From NCBI GenBank assembly GCA_030295235.1, contig AP026145.1, forward strand, positions 188,501 to 252,500: 64,000 bases of DNA, in the 5' to 3' direction. The position numbers and the translations under genes were made by a program. Below the pieces are notes generated by a model. That model was not told the DNA's origin and did no database searches. It was given only the letters and a program-made list of their open reading frames with translations. Every line of letters starts with the position of its first letter. Positions within the stretch are counted from its first letter, which is position 1. The DNA comes from Fistulifera solaris (taxonomy: Eukaryota > Bacillariophyta > Bacillariophyceae > Naviculales > Stauroneidaceae). Positions 1 through 10,338 of the stretch are shown here, piece after piece.

Positions 1-2
1 TT

Positions 3-1244
3 GACCAAGGCTCTTTAGGTCCCGGGTATGCTGATGACGCGGAACGCCTGCCTGCTGGAAGCTATCAGCAAACCAATCTGCGTGAACGACAGAGCCAATC
101 GGTTGCCGCTTCAATAAGCACCGACCAGAAACAATTTTTATCGCTTTTCTACGAGCACTATATTTCATGGCTGGTGGCCCCTTTTCAATTCACTATTCTA
201 ATACCGGTCCGCCGTGTACCAGAGGACATCCTGTTATCCCCAGATGAATCTCCTCTGATGCAGAAAATTTTGACAGCCTTCAAGCAGGGCGTCAATTCGG
301 GGGATCATCTGTTGCACACAGTCCCGCCTTGCGCAATTCGAAGTTCTTTTGCTGTTGAACTTCTGAGCTTCTGCGTTCGTGCCCATCTGTACCGCACCAA
401 GTTTTTCTTGCTGAAATCTCGTGTGCTGGGAAGTATATTGAAGTTGCTTGGTCCACAACAGCATCTTCATGGCGCGTCTGGGGACCGATGTTTGAAACTT
501 GCAGCTCTACGGCTTTTGCGCGCCATCTTGTCCGTGAACGACGAGTTCTATTTTCGACACATCATACAACACGATCTATTCGCTCCTGTTTTCGAAGCAT
601 TTCGCTCCAATCCAGTGGGAGATAATCTGGTCTCTTCGGCAATCATCGAAATGTGTGATTTTATCCACACGGAAAACATCAAATCTCTTATCGAGTACAT
701 TGTGACTCAGCATCTATCCCCTGCCGATTCGAGTGAGAAACCCACTTTGGAGGATGTGTCAAGTCCTTACGTTTCTACATTTACAGTTCTTCGTAAGGCC
801 TACGAATCGAATATGCAACTCAAAATGGATGCGGGTGGGTTTACAGAAGCTCGCGATGGATCCTCTACGGATCCGAGGGATTTCGGCACTGCGTCGCAAG
901 GTGCGCATGGGGTCGGGTCGAACGAACGACACCTTACTGGAACGGCTCTGGAAGACCAACGCAAGTTTCAGCAGATGGATGAAGAAGAATCATATTTTGA
1001 AGCGGATGACGACATTGGGATTACCGACCGAGCTACTTCTGAAAGGAGCGATACCAGTAGCTCCAGAGTCTTCGAAGAAGATCCTCGAGCAAGAGATTCC
1101 GTCAACAGTGGCTCGATCACTGCGAGCAAAAATGACATATTTGCTGATCACGTTTTTGAGTGTCCAGCGAACAGGAGCAGTGAAGACAAAGCAATGGCCG
1201 TACAAGCTAGAATGTATCTGTGTTGGCAAATAAGAGTAATTTGA
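3..1244 (+). CDS. PPP4R3: PP4 regulatory subunit 3 (SMK-1/SMEK family), 3' part
   Basis: The reading frame is open from the first bases of the window, so the gene begins upstream and only its C-terminal part is present. The first ~55 residues end in FYEHYISWLVAPF, followed by a long alpha-helical repeat region (SFAVELLSFCVRAH, LRLLRAILSVNDEFYFRHI, SSAIIEMCDFIHTENIKSL) typical of the SMK-1 domain. The last ~130 residues are acidic and Ser-rich, as in SMEK proteins. Known role of the family: targeting subunit of protein phosphatase 4, acting in the nucleus and at centrosomes in DNA-damage and stress signalling. The last few residues (after about 1195) look unlike coding sequence and may be an unspliced intron, so the true C-terminus is uncertain. 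Confidence 0.85.
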   Translation, partial: DQGSLGPGYADDAERLPAGSYQQTNLRERQSQSVAASISTDQKQFLSLFYEHYISWLVAPFQFTILIPVRRVPEDILLSPDESPLMQKILTAFKQGVNSGDHLLHTVPPCAIRSSFAVELLSFCVRAHLYRTKFFLLKSRVLGSILKLLGPQQHLHGASGDRCLKLAALRLLRAILSVNDEFYFRHIIQHDLFAPVFEAFRSNPVGDNLVSSAIIEMCDFIHTENIKSLIEYIVTQHLSPADSSEKPTLEDVSSPYVSTFTVLRKAYESNMQLKMDAGGFTEARDGSSTDPRDFGTASQGAHGVGSNERHLTGTALEDQRKFQQMDEEESYFEADDDIGITDRATSERSDTSSSRVFEEDPRARDSVNSGSITASKNDIFADHVFECPANRSSEDKAMAVQARMYLCWQIRVI

Positions 1245-1728
1245 AAGATTTTTGGACGGGGGATGATACAAAGCCAATCACTGGGTATCGGTTCCCGACG
1301 TGCGAATCGATAATGGAAAGCTGTCCAAGATAAGAATTTTTATATACGATTTTTCTTGCCGCTTATGACGCTTTCGTTGCCGCCATCGTTCCAGGTTCGG
1401 AGAAAGGACAACATTGGCTGCCAATAGCACCCTAGGTCAGTACCGCTAAGACTATCTGTATCTTAGCAAACTCGTTTTGCCTTGCTTCTATTCTCTCTCA
1501 TATTGTAGACAACAATGACTTTCAAGTACCAGTTGGCCACTATTTAACTTAAAGTGTTATGAGCAAGAGTAGTCATCGGTCATAATTATTTTGGGGGTGG
1601 CCTTATTTCGATATATTTCCCCTCGTTTCCGCGTCTGTGAAATAGGACGCGGTCGGAATAAGCGTTGATTGAAAACAATACACAATGGAGAGCTGCTAAA
1701 GAATCTTTGCCCTTGCACTACTTTCATT
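1245..1728. other. intergenic region, no gene seen
   Basis: 3' flank of the PP4R3 gene and 5' flank of the next gene. No convincing ORF, RNA gene or repeat was recognised. Confidence 0.5.
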
Positions 1729-2455
1729 ATGCATCCGTTAAATACAACATTAGAGGATCTACCGCATGAGCAAAATACACCGAAGCGCCGGTCATCGCTT
1801 GATAACTCGTTGCTGGCACCAGGAAGGTCTTCGCGACTCCTAACGCATGCGGATGATGAAGACGGTAACCGACCGCGCCGACTAAGCTTAGACAATCACG
1901 CAAGAATAGCTATTACTTTCCTTGCCAGTGGTCATTTGAAGCGAACGCATGGTGATCTCGACATGGATTATCATAAATCCGATCATGGGCCTCAACAGGG
2001 AGACGCAAAGAAGCTTTCATCAACTGGCACAACCGAAGAGGTTTCGGACGGAGAATCAACGATTAGTTACGACGATTGCGACTCATTTTGTGACGCTTCC
2101 GTACAACAAGAGGCAGATAAGGATTACCTACGAAAAGACCTTGGCGCAAGCTGTGTATGGGACGATGTCACGGTTGACACAGGTTTAGTAGAAGAGCTGG
2201 AGGAAATGAGCCTCGATTCTGTTCCTGAAGATCTTTGCGAGGTAGAAGACGAAGACGAAGACGGTGATGAAAAGAAAAAGACCACCGACTGCAGATTCAG
2301 ATTCAGCTAATCAAGAACAGGGTACCGTCGCTGTGTTAAAGAGAGCGAAAAGGCGGAGCTTCACCAAGAGAATACCCCGTATTCTATTCCGCAGTAAATC
2401 TCCTAAAGTGAATATTCGGAGGAAATCGACCACGCCAGTGCAAGATCAACCATAA
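1729..2455 (+). CDS. hypothetical protein, disordered, acidic then basic tail
   Basis: I do not recognise this protein. I start it at the first ATG (1729); the frame upstream of that has no ATG. It is rich in Ser, Asp and Glu with SLDN repeats (RRSSLDNSLL, RRLSLDNHA), then a Glu/Asp-rich stretch. The frame closes at 2310, but an overlapping frame from about 2264 carries a basic tail (LKRAKRRSFTKRIPRILF). A GT-AG intron at 2242-2320 (79 nt, ending AAGAACAG) would join them in phase; a one-base frame change is the alternative. The basic KR clusters suggest nuclear localisation, which is only an inference. Confidence 0.45.
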
Positions 2456-3187
2456 TCACCCATTGTACCTGGTATCACCTTTATGCTATAGATCAGATCA
2501 CTTTGCCGTACTCACGACAAGGGATCACTAATTAAAGCGATCACATTACACAGACGAACACCTTGCTACACTTATCAAGAAATATGTATTCGCTGTATTC
2601 ACTGGTAAGGTAGACGACGGTCAAGGTCTATAATATTAGGGTGGAAAATGGCCAATCTTGTAATCTTGCGTTTAGCGACGTCGGGATATTCTCCTCAAGT
2701 GTCACAATCGGCCGATCTAGAATGAATGACCGATCCTTCCGAACTCAATCAACAATCAAACTTTCGTATTTGATAGAGATAGCCAAAGGCATAATATGTT
2801 GAACATAGATGTGTTGGACGCCTTGACGACTGACTTTTACATGCGGTATAGCCGAAACCAAGACGGGAGGACATCCGAAACGACGTTAAAATTCTGCCTT
2901 CCCGTAGGCGTTACGTAGAATCTTGTACGGAGGCTGAATTTTAACGCCCTTTCTCGGATCTTTTGAAGATGCCTTCGAAGTATTTCCTCTAGCGGTACTA
3001 AGTACACTTTTTTTGTATACTAAGGTTTTCGATAGATCACACCGCGTTGACGATGCACGACAAGAGAGGCACTTGGAGGAAAAAAGCCAGCTATTAGTGT
3101 TGCTTATCAAAGATCTTTCATACCAGGTATAACAGAAGGTTGAACGATTTTAAACACGCTGCCTACTCGTTACTTGCTTAGTTGAAC
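2456..3187. other. intergenic region holding one foldback element
   Basis: The only recognisable content is the ~90-bp inverted-repeat element at 2872-2960, annotated separately. The rest is probably the promoter and 5' UTR of the E2 gene. Confidence 0.5.
2872..2960 (+). repeat. foldback MITE-like element, copy 1
   Basis: The two ends are inverted repeats of about 27 bp: ATCCGAAACGACGTTAAAAT at the left, and the right end reads inward as CCGAGAAAGGGCGTTAAAAT. The centre contains CCGTAGGCGTTACGTAG. The reverse complement of the element at 4273-4356 aligns along its whole length at roughly 80% by eye. It is too short to encode anything, so it is best described as a non-autonomous foldback element. 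Confidence 0.6.
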
Positions 3188-3722
3188 ATGTCGAAACGCC
3201 TGTTGAAGGTACGTGCGGATTGTGGAGGACAAGAAATGTCGAACCGCGTTGAGTGTTTCTGATTGCGTTCCTTTGCTCCTTTTTTTCTTATTGCAGGAAC
3301 GCCAAAAGCTTGAACAGACTCCGTTGAGTTACGTCAAGAACATTGATCTAGTAGGAGATGATTTATTCGTTTGGGATGTCACCTTGAGCGGCCCTCCGGA
3401 TTCGCCGTATTTTGGGGGTAGCTTCATTTTGCGCTTGGAGTTCCCCACTCAATACCCCTTCAAGGCGCCGGTCCTCAAATTCCAAACGCCAATTTACCAT
3501 CCTTCTGTTTTGAAACAGACGGGCGAAGTATGCGGTGCTGTTCTTGGCCAGTGGGGTCCTACCTTGACCGCTGAACACTGCTTGCTGACAGTCTACAGCC
3601 TTCTCCAGGACCCCCAGCCAGATCATCCTCTAGAGGAAGATATCGCACAGCAGCTGGCGACTAATCGTAAAGAGTTTGAAAAGATTGCGAAGAAGATGAC
3701 GAAAGAGCACGCTATGAAATAG
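3188..3722 (+). CDS. ubiquitin-conjugating enzyme E2 (UBE2L3/UBC4-like)
   Basis: Carries ubiquitin or a related modifier as a thioester for transfer with an E3. Exon 1 is only seven codons (MSKRLLK, 3188-3208). An 88-nt intron (3209-3296, GTACGT...TTGCAG) joins in frame to ERQKLEQTPL. The protein is about 149 residues, the size of a minimal UBC fold. Visible signatures are the FPTQYPFKAP core, IYHPSVLKQTGEVCG with the expected catalytic Cys, and the DPQPDHPLEEDIA C-terminal helix, which is closest to human UBE2L3. The usual HPN tripeptide before the Cys is HPS here, which may limit direct lysine conjugation. The gene lies between two foldback elements. Confidence 0.88.
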
Positions 3723-4889
3723 GTCTGAAAAGGAAACTAGAAAATTTTGACCGACCAGGTCGCTCACGAGACGTTAAATGCGCACCTTAACTTATTTGGT
3801 TACTAGTTTTTCATTGATTTCACATTGATGCTTCGTGCTCAATCAAATCATAATTGTTGGCGCATTTAAGCTCGCCGATGCTTAGAAACATGTCATATTG
3901 GCTCGACAACGAGATATTCTTTTACCAGTAACTTGGTATCCAACTGCATCGTTATTATACCAAAGTAACTCTCAAAATCGCCGCTTATTAATACCCACGA
4001 AGGACCATCCATTGGCTGTCAGCTGAATCATGTTACACAGCTGAAAAACAAGAGACAGTTCATTACACAAACTCGTTGTCAATATAAATCATTTTTCTTT
4101 TGCAATGTGACGGTAACCAATAGTCGATAGAAGCGACAAGTATCGCTATTGCTCTTTTAGGCTTCAAAACTTCAATAGGTAAATAAGATCATCATCATCA
4201 TTTCTAGTCTCTTTAGTCGTCTAAGAAACATCCACACGAGACCGGAATGATTCACGAAAACGTAACCCAATTGGAAAGGACGTTTTAAAATTCTGCCTCT
4301 CGGTACAAATTTCTACGTAGAGGCTACGGCGAGGAAGAATTTTAACGTCGTTTCCATTGCAGTATACAATCCCCTTATTCATACTGTAGGCTGGTAACTA
4401 AACTACAGCACTTTATAAGTGCGCTGGTGATATAGGGGCAATAGTAGGCATGTCTACTGAATCTTTTATAAAAATATTTCGCAAGCTCGCAAATAAGAGA
4501 TCACGCTCATAGTATCACTCAATCCGGTACTGCATTCCCATAGTAATCATCCATTTAGCGGACTCAACGCACACGAAAGCCTTCGCTCACATTTTTAGTG
4601 AGTCGCTAATCCATTTTCGGCGGAAGGAGAAAACAAAACCAAACTCGGCTGCACCTATTCGGAGTAAAGTATTTGCAACGCATTGAATCGTCCAACATTC
4701 GAAGGCGAGAGATTGCGATCATTGAAAGTGACAGCCTGCAGCTAGACGCGTATTACCCTCGTTGCTGTTCTTCAGCTATTCGTACCCAGAATCTGTCCAT
4801 TGAATCGATTGTCTACCATAACAAAGGTAGACAGTCAACGAAAAGATTTAAAAATCGCCTCTCCGCTCAGTTATATTTTGCAGGCAGCA
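3723..4889. other. intergenic region with foldback element, no other gene seen
   Basis: Over 1.1 kb without a supported ORF. It contains the second foldback element (4273-4356). The stretch TTATATTTTGCAG just before 4886 resembles a 3' splice site, so a 5'-UTR intron of the next gene is possible. Confidence 0.45.
4273..4356 (-). repeat. foldback MITE-like element, copy 2
   Basis: Ends are inverted repeats: GGAAAGGACGTTTTAAAATT at the left and, read inward from the right, GGAAACGACGTTAAAATTCT. The core TCTACGTAGAGGCTACGG is shared with copy 1 (2872-2960, opposite orientation) and resembles the core of the 213-bp satellite monomers at 18 kb and 21-23 kb. Confidence 0.6.
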
Positions 4890-6160
4890 ATGGGTCAATG
4901 CTCAACGCTGCCTGCGGAGACTCGTCATTCTCCGTCTGGTCACGTTGCCCAACCCGCTTTTTTCTCCCTGTCAGCAGTATGCAGCGAGAAGACAAAAAGA
5001 AGCAGCGGCTCAGTGAAGGGGGCAGACGTGGAAGCATGGACTTCAATGGGATTTCACCCCAACCAAGAGTTGCCCATGGCACTGTTAGCCAATTTCGTGT
5101 TCAGTCAAGGGAAGCCGAAAGACAGTCGAACGGTGATGACAACGAAGATAACATGGACATCGATACGCGAGACGAGGCTCCCATAATGATTTCGGCTCTC
5201 CCAGAAGGTGCGGTAAAGACTCGTTGCTATAAGTTAAACCTCAATTCGGAAATTGTACATGAAACAAGCCCTACCAAACAACAAACTTGTCTCGGACCGT
5301 TCAGTGAGCCTCCGCCATTCTTGACGTACAGCTCTTCCGAAGATTCATCCCAGGATGTAGATATGACCGAAGTTGCAATTAAAACGGCTCAAATCTTTCG
5401 AGGGATTACTGTTGGCCGTGACGGGACAATCCTATCACAAAATGCCAGGGCTACGCGCAGCAATAGAGGGGCTAAAACAAAACGAGGTGAAAAATCACGG
5501 CAAGCAGCAAAGATTGATAAAGCGAATGACTTGGTCGAGGAAGCTGTTATGAACGCTCTGGAGACCGATGAGCCTGTGAATATGGTTTCGTTGATAATTG
5601 TAGGAGAATACGACGACATGAAACAGCTCGTTCGCGACGGATCGAAAAAACTCCGCGATGCGGAAGGGCTTCCTGATGAGGCACTTTTGGCCATAAACCG
5701 CCCCAGACCTGGATCGTTAGTTTCTAAGAATCGATCGAAAGTCTCGGCCTCGAGTAATTCCTCGCGGAAACGCAATTCAGTCTCTCCTAACTATGTGAAC
5801 GGTCAAAGGACAGCCGCAATGCAGAGTCTAGATAACGAGCAAATCACGGTATCGCCGCATCCGCTTTCTCCACCGAAGCTGAAGAGCCATCCCCGTGATA
5901 CACGGCCTGCTCGCCGTGAATACCGAGCAAACATGAGAATGCGCCTTGAAGCTTGCAGCGACTTCATGGATCCCCGACACTCGAGCATGCCTGGAAACAA
6001 TGACTGGAGTCAGGCATGGAATATATGGAACTGTGTTGGAAGCGGAGCTGTAAGTCCCTTGCAGCAAACTGCCCCCAACGAGAATTTCATGGTTTTCGAA
6101 GGCAGAGATGCCAGTTATGGAACAGCAAGAGAAGGCGGAGTAACGGGACGCGCTAACTAA
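4890..6160 (+). CDS. hypothetical conserved protein, possibly N-myristoylated
   Basis: Function not recognised. The main frame (to 6160) is hydrophilic, Ser/Arg-rich, with one ordered-looking block (KANDLVEEAVMNALETDEPV, then VSLIIVGEYDDMKQLVRDGS) followed by a basic Ser-rich tail. The frame extends upstream of 4898 without an ATG. An ATG at 4890 in another frame gives MGQCSTLPAE, a good myristoylation/palmitoylation start. A 44-nt GT-AG intron at 4934-4977, with a strong pyrimidine tract before CAGCAG, would join it in phase to MQREDKKKQ. That intron is short and its donor (GTCTGG) is weak. Internal ATGs at 4898 or 4979 are the alternative starts. Confidence 0.5.
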
Positions 6161-6262
6161 TTTACTCCTACTCGTCGCAGCAAGAGTTGAAACAGCTGCT
6201 ATAACAATAAATTACACTTTGACCAAGCTTCTAATTTCATCTCTTGAACGGTTTTCAAATTG

Positions 6263-8198
6263 TTACTTGACTCGTTCAAGTTCATCGAGTCGCTGTCTTA
6301 GTTGCTCCACTTCTCGCTCACTTTGAGCTACTTCTTGCGAGATCATCATGAATCTTACCCTAGACTGCTCTAATTCTTCATGAAGCCGCCAATACCGAAA
6401 AGAAACGTCAGTTACCTCACGTGAGGAATGGAATTGTAATTCGTTTTCTTCGTATTGATACTTTTCACTCTTTGTCATGTTCTCAGAAAAGTCAAGATCT
6501 TTGACGTCGATATAACACGACGCGAGTGGTATTGTCGACATATTAAAGTCAACATCCTTAAGGTGCTCGTTTGGATTTTTCAGAAAGTCTTCAATATCCA
6601 TTCGTTCAAAGTCGTCAAGAACTGATTTCATTTCCGCAAATTGTACGTCCGAAGAGGAGCCGTTCAATTGTTCAGACATGGGGAGTGTCCCCAATTTCTC
6701 GTCAAATTGTCTACACTTTGGGGCAACTTCGTTCTTTCTCTGACGAGGTGAAGTCCTCTTAGAAGGCGGGCTTCTACACGATGTCCCCTTGTCATTACTC
6801 TCAGCGACAAGAAGTTCTGCGACGGACCTTCTCACTTGTCTTTCTTCCTTGGGAGAAGAAGGCGGAGAAAAAGCAACTTCCACCATCTGAGTTGCTAAAG
6901 TTTCCTTTAATGAGCGCCGTCTTGGTTTCTCATGGGAAGACAAGTATGTGCACGGTCTCGGCTCCTTCTCGGTCTGCATATACTTCTTTTCATTTGGTGT
7001 TCGGCTCGAGTTGGTTTCTTCACTTTCAGGGAGCGTACCAAGTGAATGCACTGCTTCTTTGGTTTTGCCGCTATGTTCATGGGCTTTATCTTCAAGAGAA
7101 TCAAACGCGCAAGGAAATCCGGCGCCGGTCGAGAAACGTGTTTCCTCTTCTTCATCCGTCCTCGCACTGTAAGCATTCAAGTCTTCATTACTTCTTTCAG
7201 ATGGGTGTGACATTGCATTGCGAATTGGGTCATGATCATGGACCTGTTCAGTTTCCGCTTGAGTGCTCGGCATATCAGTTGAATCGGAAACGTCCGTTGA
7301 CTCGTCATCCGATGAAGAGTCACTCATTCGATAATGATCATTGTTCCGCCTTTTGAAATCATGAGCAAGATCTTTTGACTGCACCGCCTGACAAATAACT
7401 TCAGGTACAAATTCGCCCAGATTAAGCTGATTGAACGAATCCTGCAAATCCGAAGAATGGACTATTTGAATCGTCGCTGTCACTTTCGTCTTCAAGCTGT
7501 CATGGGCAGCTGTATCGACTCGCGAGTTTTCCTTTGCCTTTCGATTTTTCTTGACAAATGATTTGAGGAGCGTCTTAGTTTTCGGTGGAGAATCGGTTTC
7601 TGGTTTAACGATCGTTGCCGAGTTTTGACTTTGCTGTGAATCCGCAACGGCAGCGAAATTGACTTTGATTTCCCCTATGTGTTTTACTTTGCTACCGCCA
7701 TTTGGGCTCCGCTCCACAGATTTTACTGCGCCCATAAACCTCTCCGAAATGCTTCTCTTCACGAAGCTTTTCCTTGGCGAATTGGGTTTCTCTCCTGCTG
7801 CTATCGGCGTCCCCCCGCGTAATTTTTTCTCGAATGGTGCGGCGTGGAGACAGATGCTTGTCCCGTTCGACGTGAGATACACGATCTCTCTGTGTTGCTT
7901 TTGGGGATTCAGGATGATCTTGATTATTAGATCCGTCGACGTAAATTTCCTGTGTCTCTTCTAAGTGTGTCGTTGCATTGTTTGATGTATTTTGTGTTGA
8001 TACCACTGCAGCATCTAAAGAGTTCCCACTGCATTCCTCCGCTGAATCAGTCACTGGCTGATCCTCTACAGAATCTTTATCATAAAGAATGCCGTCAATT
8101 GACCCATCAAGCTTCGAACTGCTGTGCAACAAGCTTCGGTCATCCTCAGCCTTGCCGAAGATGTTCATAAAGTTCGGTTTCTTCCGGAAGCGCGACAT
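6263..8198 (-). CDS. hypothetical protein with C-terminal coiled coil
   Basis: Function not recognised. I start it at MSRFRKKPNFMNIFGKAED (ATG at 8198). The two overlapping frames are joined in phase by an 88-nt GT-AG intron at 7795-7882 (GTGTAT...GCAGCAG), placing QRDR next to EKPNSPRKSFVKRSISERF. Most of the ~600 residues look disordered, with Ser/Asp-rich and Lys/Arg-rich stretches. The last ~50 residues (YWRLHEELEQSRVRF, then EREVEQLRQRLDELERVK) form a clear coiled coil. Ser-rich basic patches such as RRSLKETLATQ could be kinase sites. It converges tail to tail with the gene ending at 6160, about 100 nt away. Confidence 0.6.
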
Positions 8199-8670
8199 GA
8201 TGCTTGCCAACTATCTTCGCACGGTATGTGAATGTGAAAACATTTAGGTTTATCTCAATTCGCAACAAATGCTGTAATAAAAGGAGGATGTGTTAGATAT
8301 TCGATAGCACGATGTGATGATATAAATGCAAAAGGATGAACTTTGGGAGTTTTTGTCCTTCCGAGCTCCGCTCGTTGCGTTTTCGTCCATCGTCCCATCA
8401 ATTAAAAGTATTTAAATGAAAAACGTCTATGTTAAAGTACTCTGAACCTTTTTTGTGGGAAGTCCCTTTACGACTCTATGACTTTGTCTAATTAATAAAT
8501 ACTAACTGTAGATTGAGTCACAGGTCACGGTCACTGATCAGTTTACTTATTGGAAACTGGCATCCATCTGGCATTGAGCTTCATGCTTTCTTTCCGTCTT
8601 TCGCATTCTGTTCCCTTCCAACTTTCATAGAGAACACTTCAACAAAGGAACAAACAAAGCAAGGAATTGC
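8199..8670. promoter_or_regulatory. divergent intergenic region, likely shared promoter
   Basis: Lies between the starts of two divergent genes (minus gene ending upstream at 8198, plus gene from 8671). No ORF or repeat is visible; assignment as a promoter is from position only. Confidence 0.35.
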
Positions 8671-9304
8671 ATGACGAATTCTTTGCGGAAGAAACAAATG
8701 AGATTAGAAAAGCTCTCAAGCATCAAGGCGAAGATGTGAAGTAAGCGTTCATTATTTTTATTTGAGAGCAACGCCCAAAGCCAGCAAGCCTTGAGAGCCA
8801 ATAGTTCCATCGTTTACTGTCTCTAGAATGGAGTTAATGTGCCGTTCTGATGCCATTGGCAAAGATACCGCTTTCGCTGTCGACGGCCCAATAACGTGCT
8901 ATGAGTTCATTGGAATGGATATGCTGGAAGAATGCGATGACGCCGATGGGTACGGAAGCGACTCATCTTACTGCTCCTATTGCAACAACTCGGTAAATCT
9001 CTCGAAAGTCCCGAAAAAAGTTGCAGAGCAGCGGCAGCGGCGGCGCTCGTCCATGAATGGAGGCGTTCGTTACTCCGCTTTGACCAAGAGCGAGATGCCG
9101 AGATCGGCCTCTGTCAACGAGATGATGAGCTGGCTTAATATGGGCAGTGACAACACCGATGTGCTCTCCAGTTTCAGTCTTGAAGTGACGAAATTGACCC
9201 CACTCAAGACTTTCGACAAAAGCGGCGGGCAGTTGACTCGCTCCTTTTCAAGTGAAGTTCTATCTTCTCAAGCTGTGGCGGGAGGTGCCGGACGAGCCGC
9301 TTAG
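8671..9304 (+). CDS. small hypothetical protein
   Basis: Not recognised. The uninterrupted frame starts at ATG 8828 and encodes 158 residues with a Cys/Tyr-rich segment (YGSDSSYCSYCNNS), a basic patch (EQRQRRRSSMNGG) and a Ser-rich tail. A plausible upstream exon starts at ATG 8671 (MTNSLRKKQMRLEKLSSIKA) and joins in phase through a 91-nt GT-AG intron (8736-8826, GTGAAG...CTCTAG). The upstream exon is an inference; the start at 8828 is the conservative model. Confidence 0.45.
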
Positions 9305-9872
9305 CTACATGTCATTTCATTTTGCCTTGATACTCATCGCTCATTGCAACTTAACGTATCTATCTTTCGCATAATACTTTTAAAATTAATATTATGTTTT
9401 ATGCTTTTATTCCATCGAGCTATAATTGCAACAAATATCCTACGTGCCTTGCAACTTCGGACATATAGACCCAACATACCCGTGACTGGATTCGGTCACG
9501 AGACGAGTGAACATTCCGCCTCAAAGTAAGTTATGGTACCGGTACCGTACTGCACCTGATACCTGGTAAGTCTAATGCCGGCGCTAGGATTTAAAACAAG
9601 GCGTGGTTGTCATTTGTCATTGTAAGAGATCCCTTCACCTGCAACAAGAGACAAAATAATGCCGAGACCAAAAATGCAACAAAACACCCTCGTCCAACTA
9701 GACTAGCGAAAGGGTTTAGGGACAACCATTTTTGCCAGTGAAATTCAAACATCATTCTCTTCTGCTCCTTAATACAGAAAAATAGATGCCTGAATTGCAC
9801 ATGCAACTACAACATATTGACTCTACTGGTACCGAAACAATGGACGTATGAACTCAAAGTCTCGTTGGATTC

Positions 9873-9930
9873 TTAGTGACTGAAATCCAGTCGTGGCGAA
9901 AACGGACAACACTTTGAGCCTACAGTAATA
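9873..9930 (+). repeat. hairpin-box element, copy a
   Basis: GTGACTG-AAATC-CAGTCGTGG hairpin, then a 23-nt spacer containing ACACTTTGAG, then CCTACAGTAA. About 110 bp downstream lies GCTTCTGGAGGTATTT, a second block that also follows the copy at 63336. Confidence 0.6.
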
Positions 9931-10082
9931 ACGGAAAGACCAATTTACAGACCATTTCGGCATAAAGCAGCATGGCGTGCATGGTAGCAGCTTCTGGAGG
10001 TATTTCACTGCAAAAAATGATTATGTTAGTTTTTTTTTAAAAAGACCTATGGTTCGATAGCAATCCGTATCGGAAAAGTCGC

Positions 10083-10146
10083 CTCATGACTGAAATGCAG
10101 TCGTGGTAAAGTTGATACTCGGTAAAACACTTGAGCCTATAGTCAA
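10083..10146 (+). repeat. hairpin-box element, copy b
   Basis: CATGACTG-AAATG-CAGTCGTGG hairpin with an eight-base-pair stem, spacer slightly longer than in other copies, then TTGAGCCTATAGTCAAC. It is 210 bp after copy a, in the same orientation. Confidence 0.6.
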
Positions 10147-10280
10147 CATGACCGACATGAACAAATCGTTTTGCGCGCTGTAATGAAGCTGTAGGTAAAA
10201 GTTCATCGTTATTGTGACTAAGATAGCTAACGAAATTGGTTTCACGAATGGCTAGCTTCGGCAAGACGTAAAAAAGCAAA

Positions 10281-10338
10281 TTCGTGACTGAATTGCAGTC
10301 TAGGAAAAAGTCGTCTACACATACGCTTAGAGTCCATG
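10281..10338 (+). repeat. hairpin-box element, copy c (degenerate)
   Basis: CGTGACTG-AATTG-CAGTC hairpin followed by GTCGTCTACAC and a degraded box. It is about 198 bp after copy b and runs into the putative start codon of the acyltransferase gene at 10336. Confidence 0.5.

Larger units (their letters stand above)
9305..10335. other. intergenic region carrying three hairpin-box repeats
   Basis: No convincing gene in about 1 kb. It contains three same-orientation copies of the dispersed hairpin-box element spaced about 200 bp apart (9873, 10083, 10281), a short GGTACC repeat near 9537, and a perfect hairpin CGTGAC...GTCACG near 9481-9500. Confidence 0.55.

Noticed and set aside
10045-10075. 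tRNA-like B box (GGTTCGATAGC)
   Set aside because: No matching A box, acceptor stem or cloverleaf could be drawn around it.
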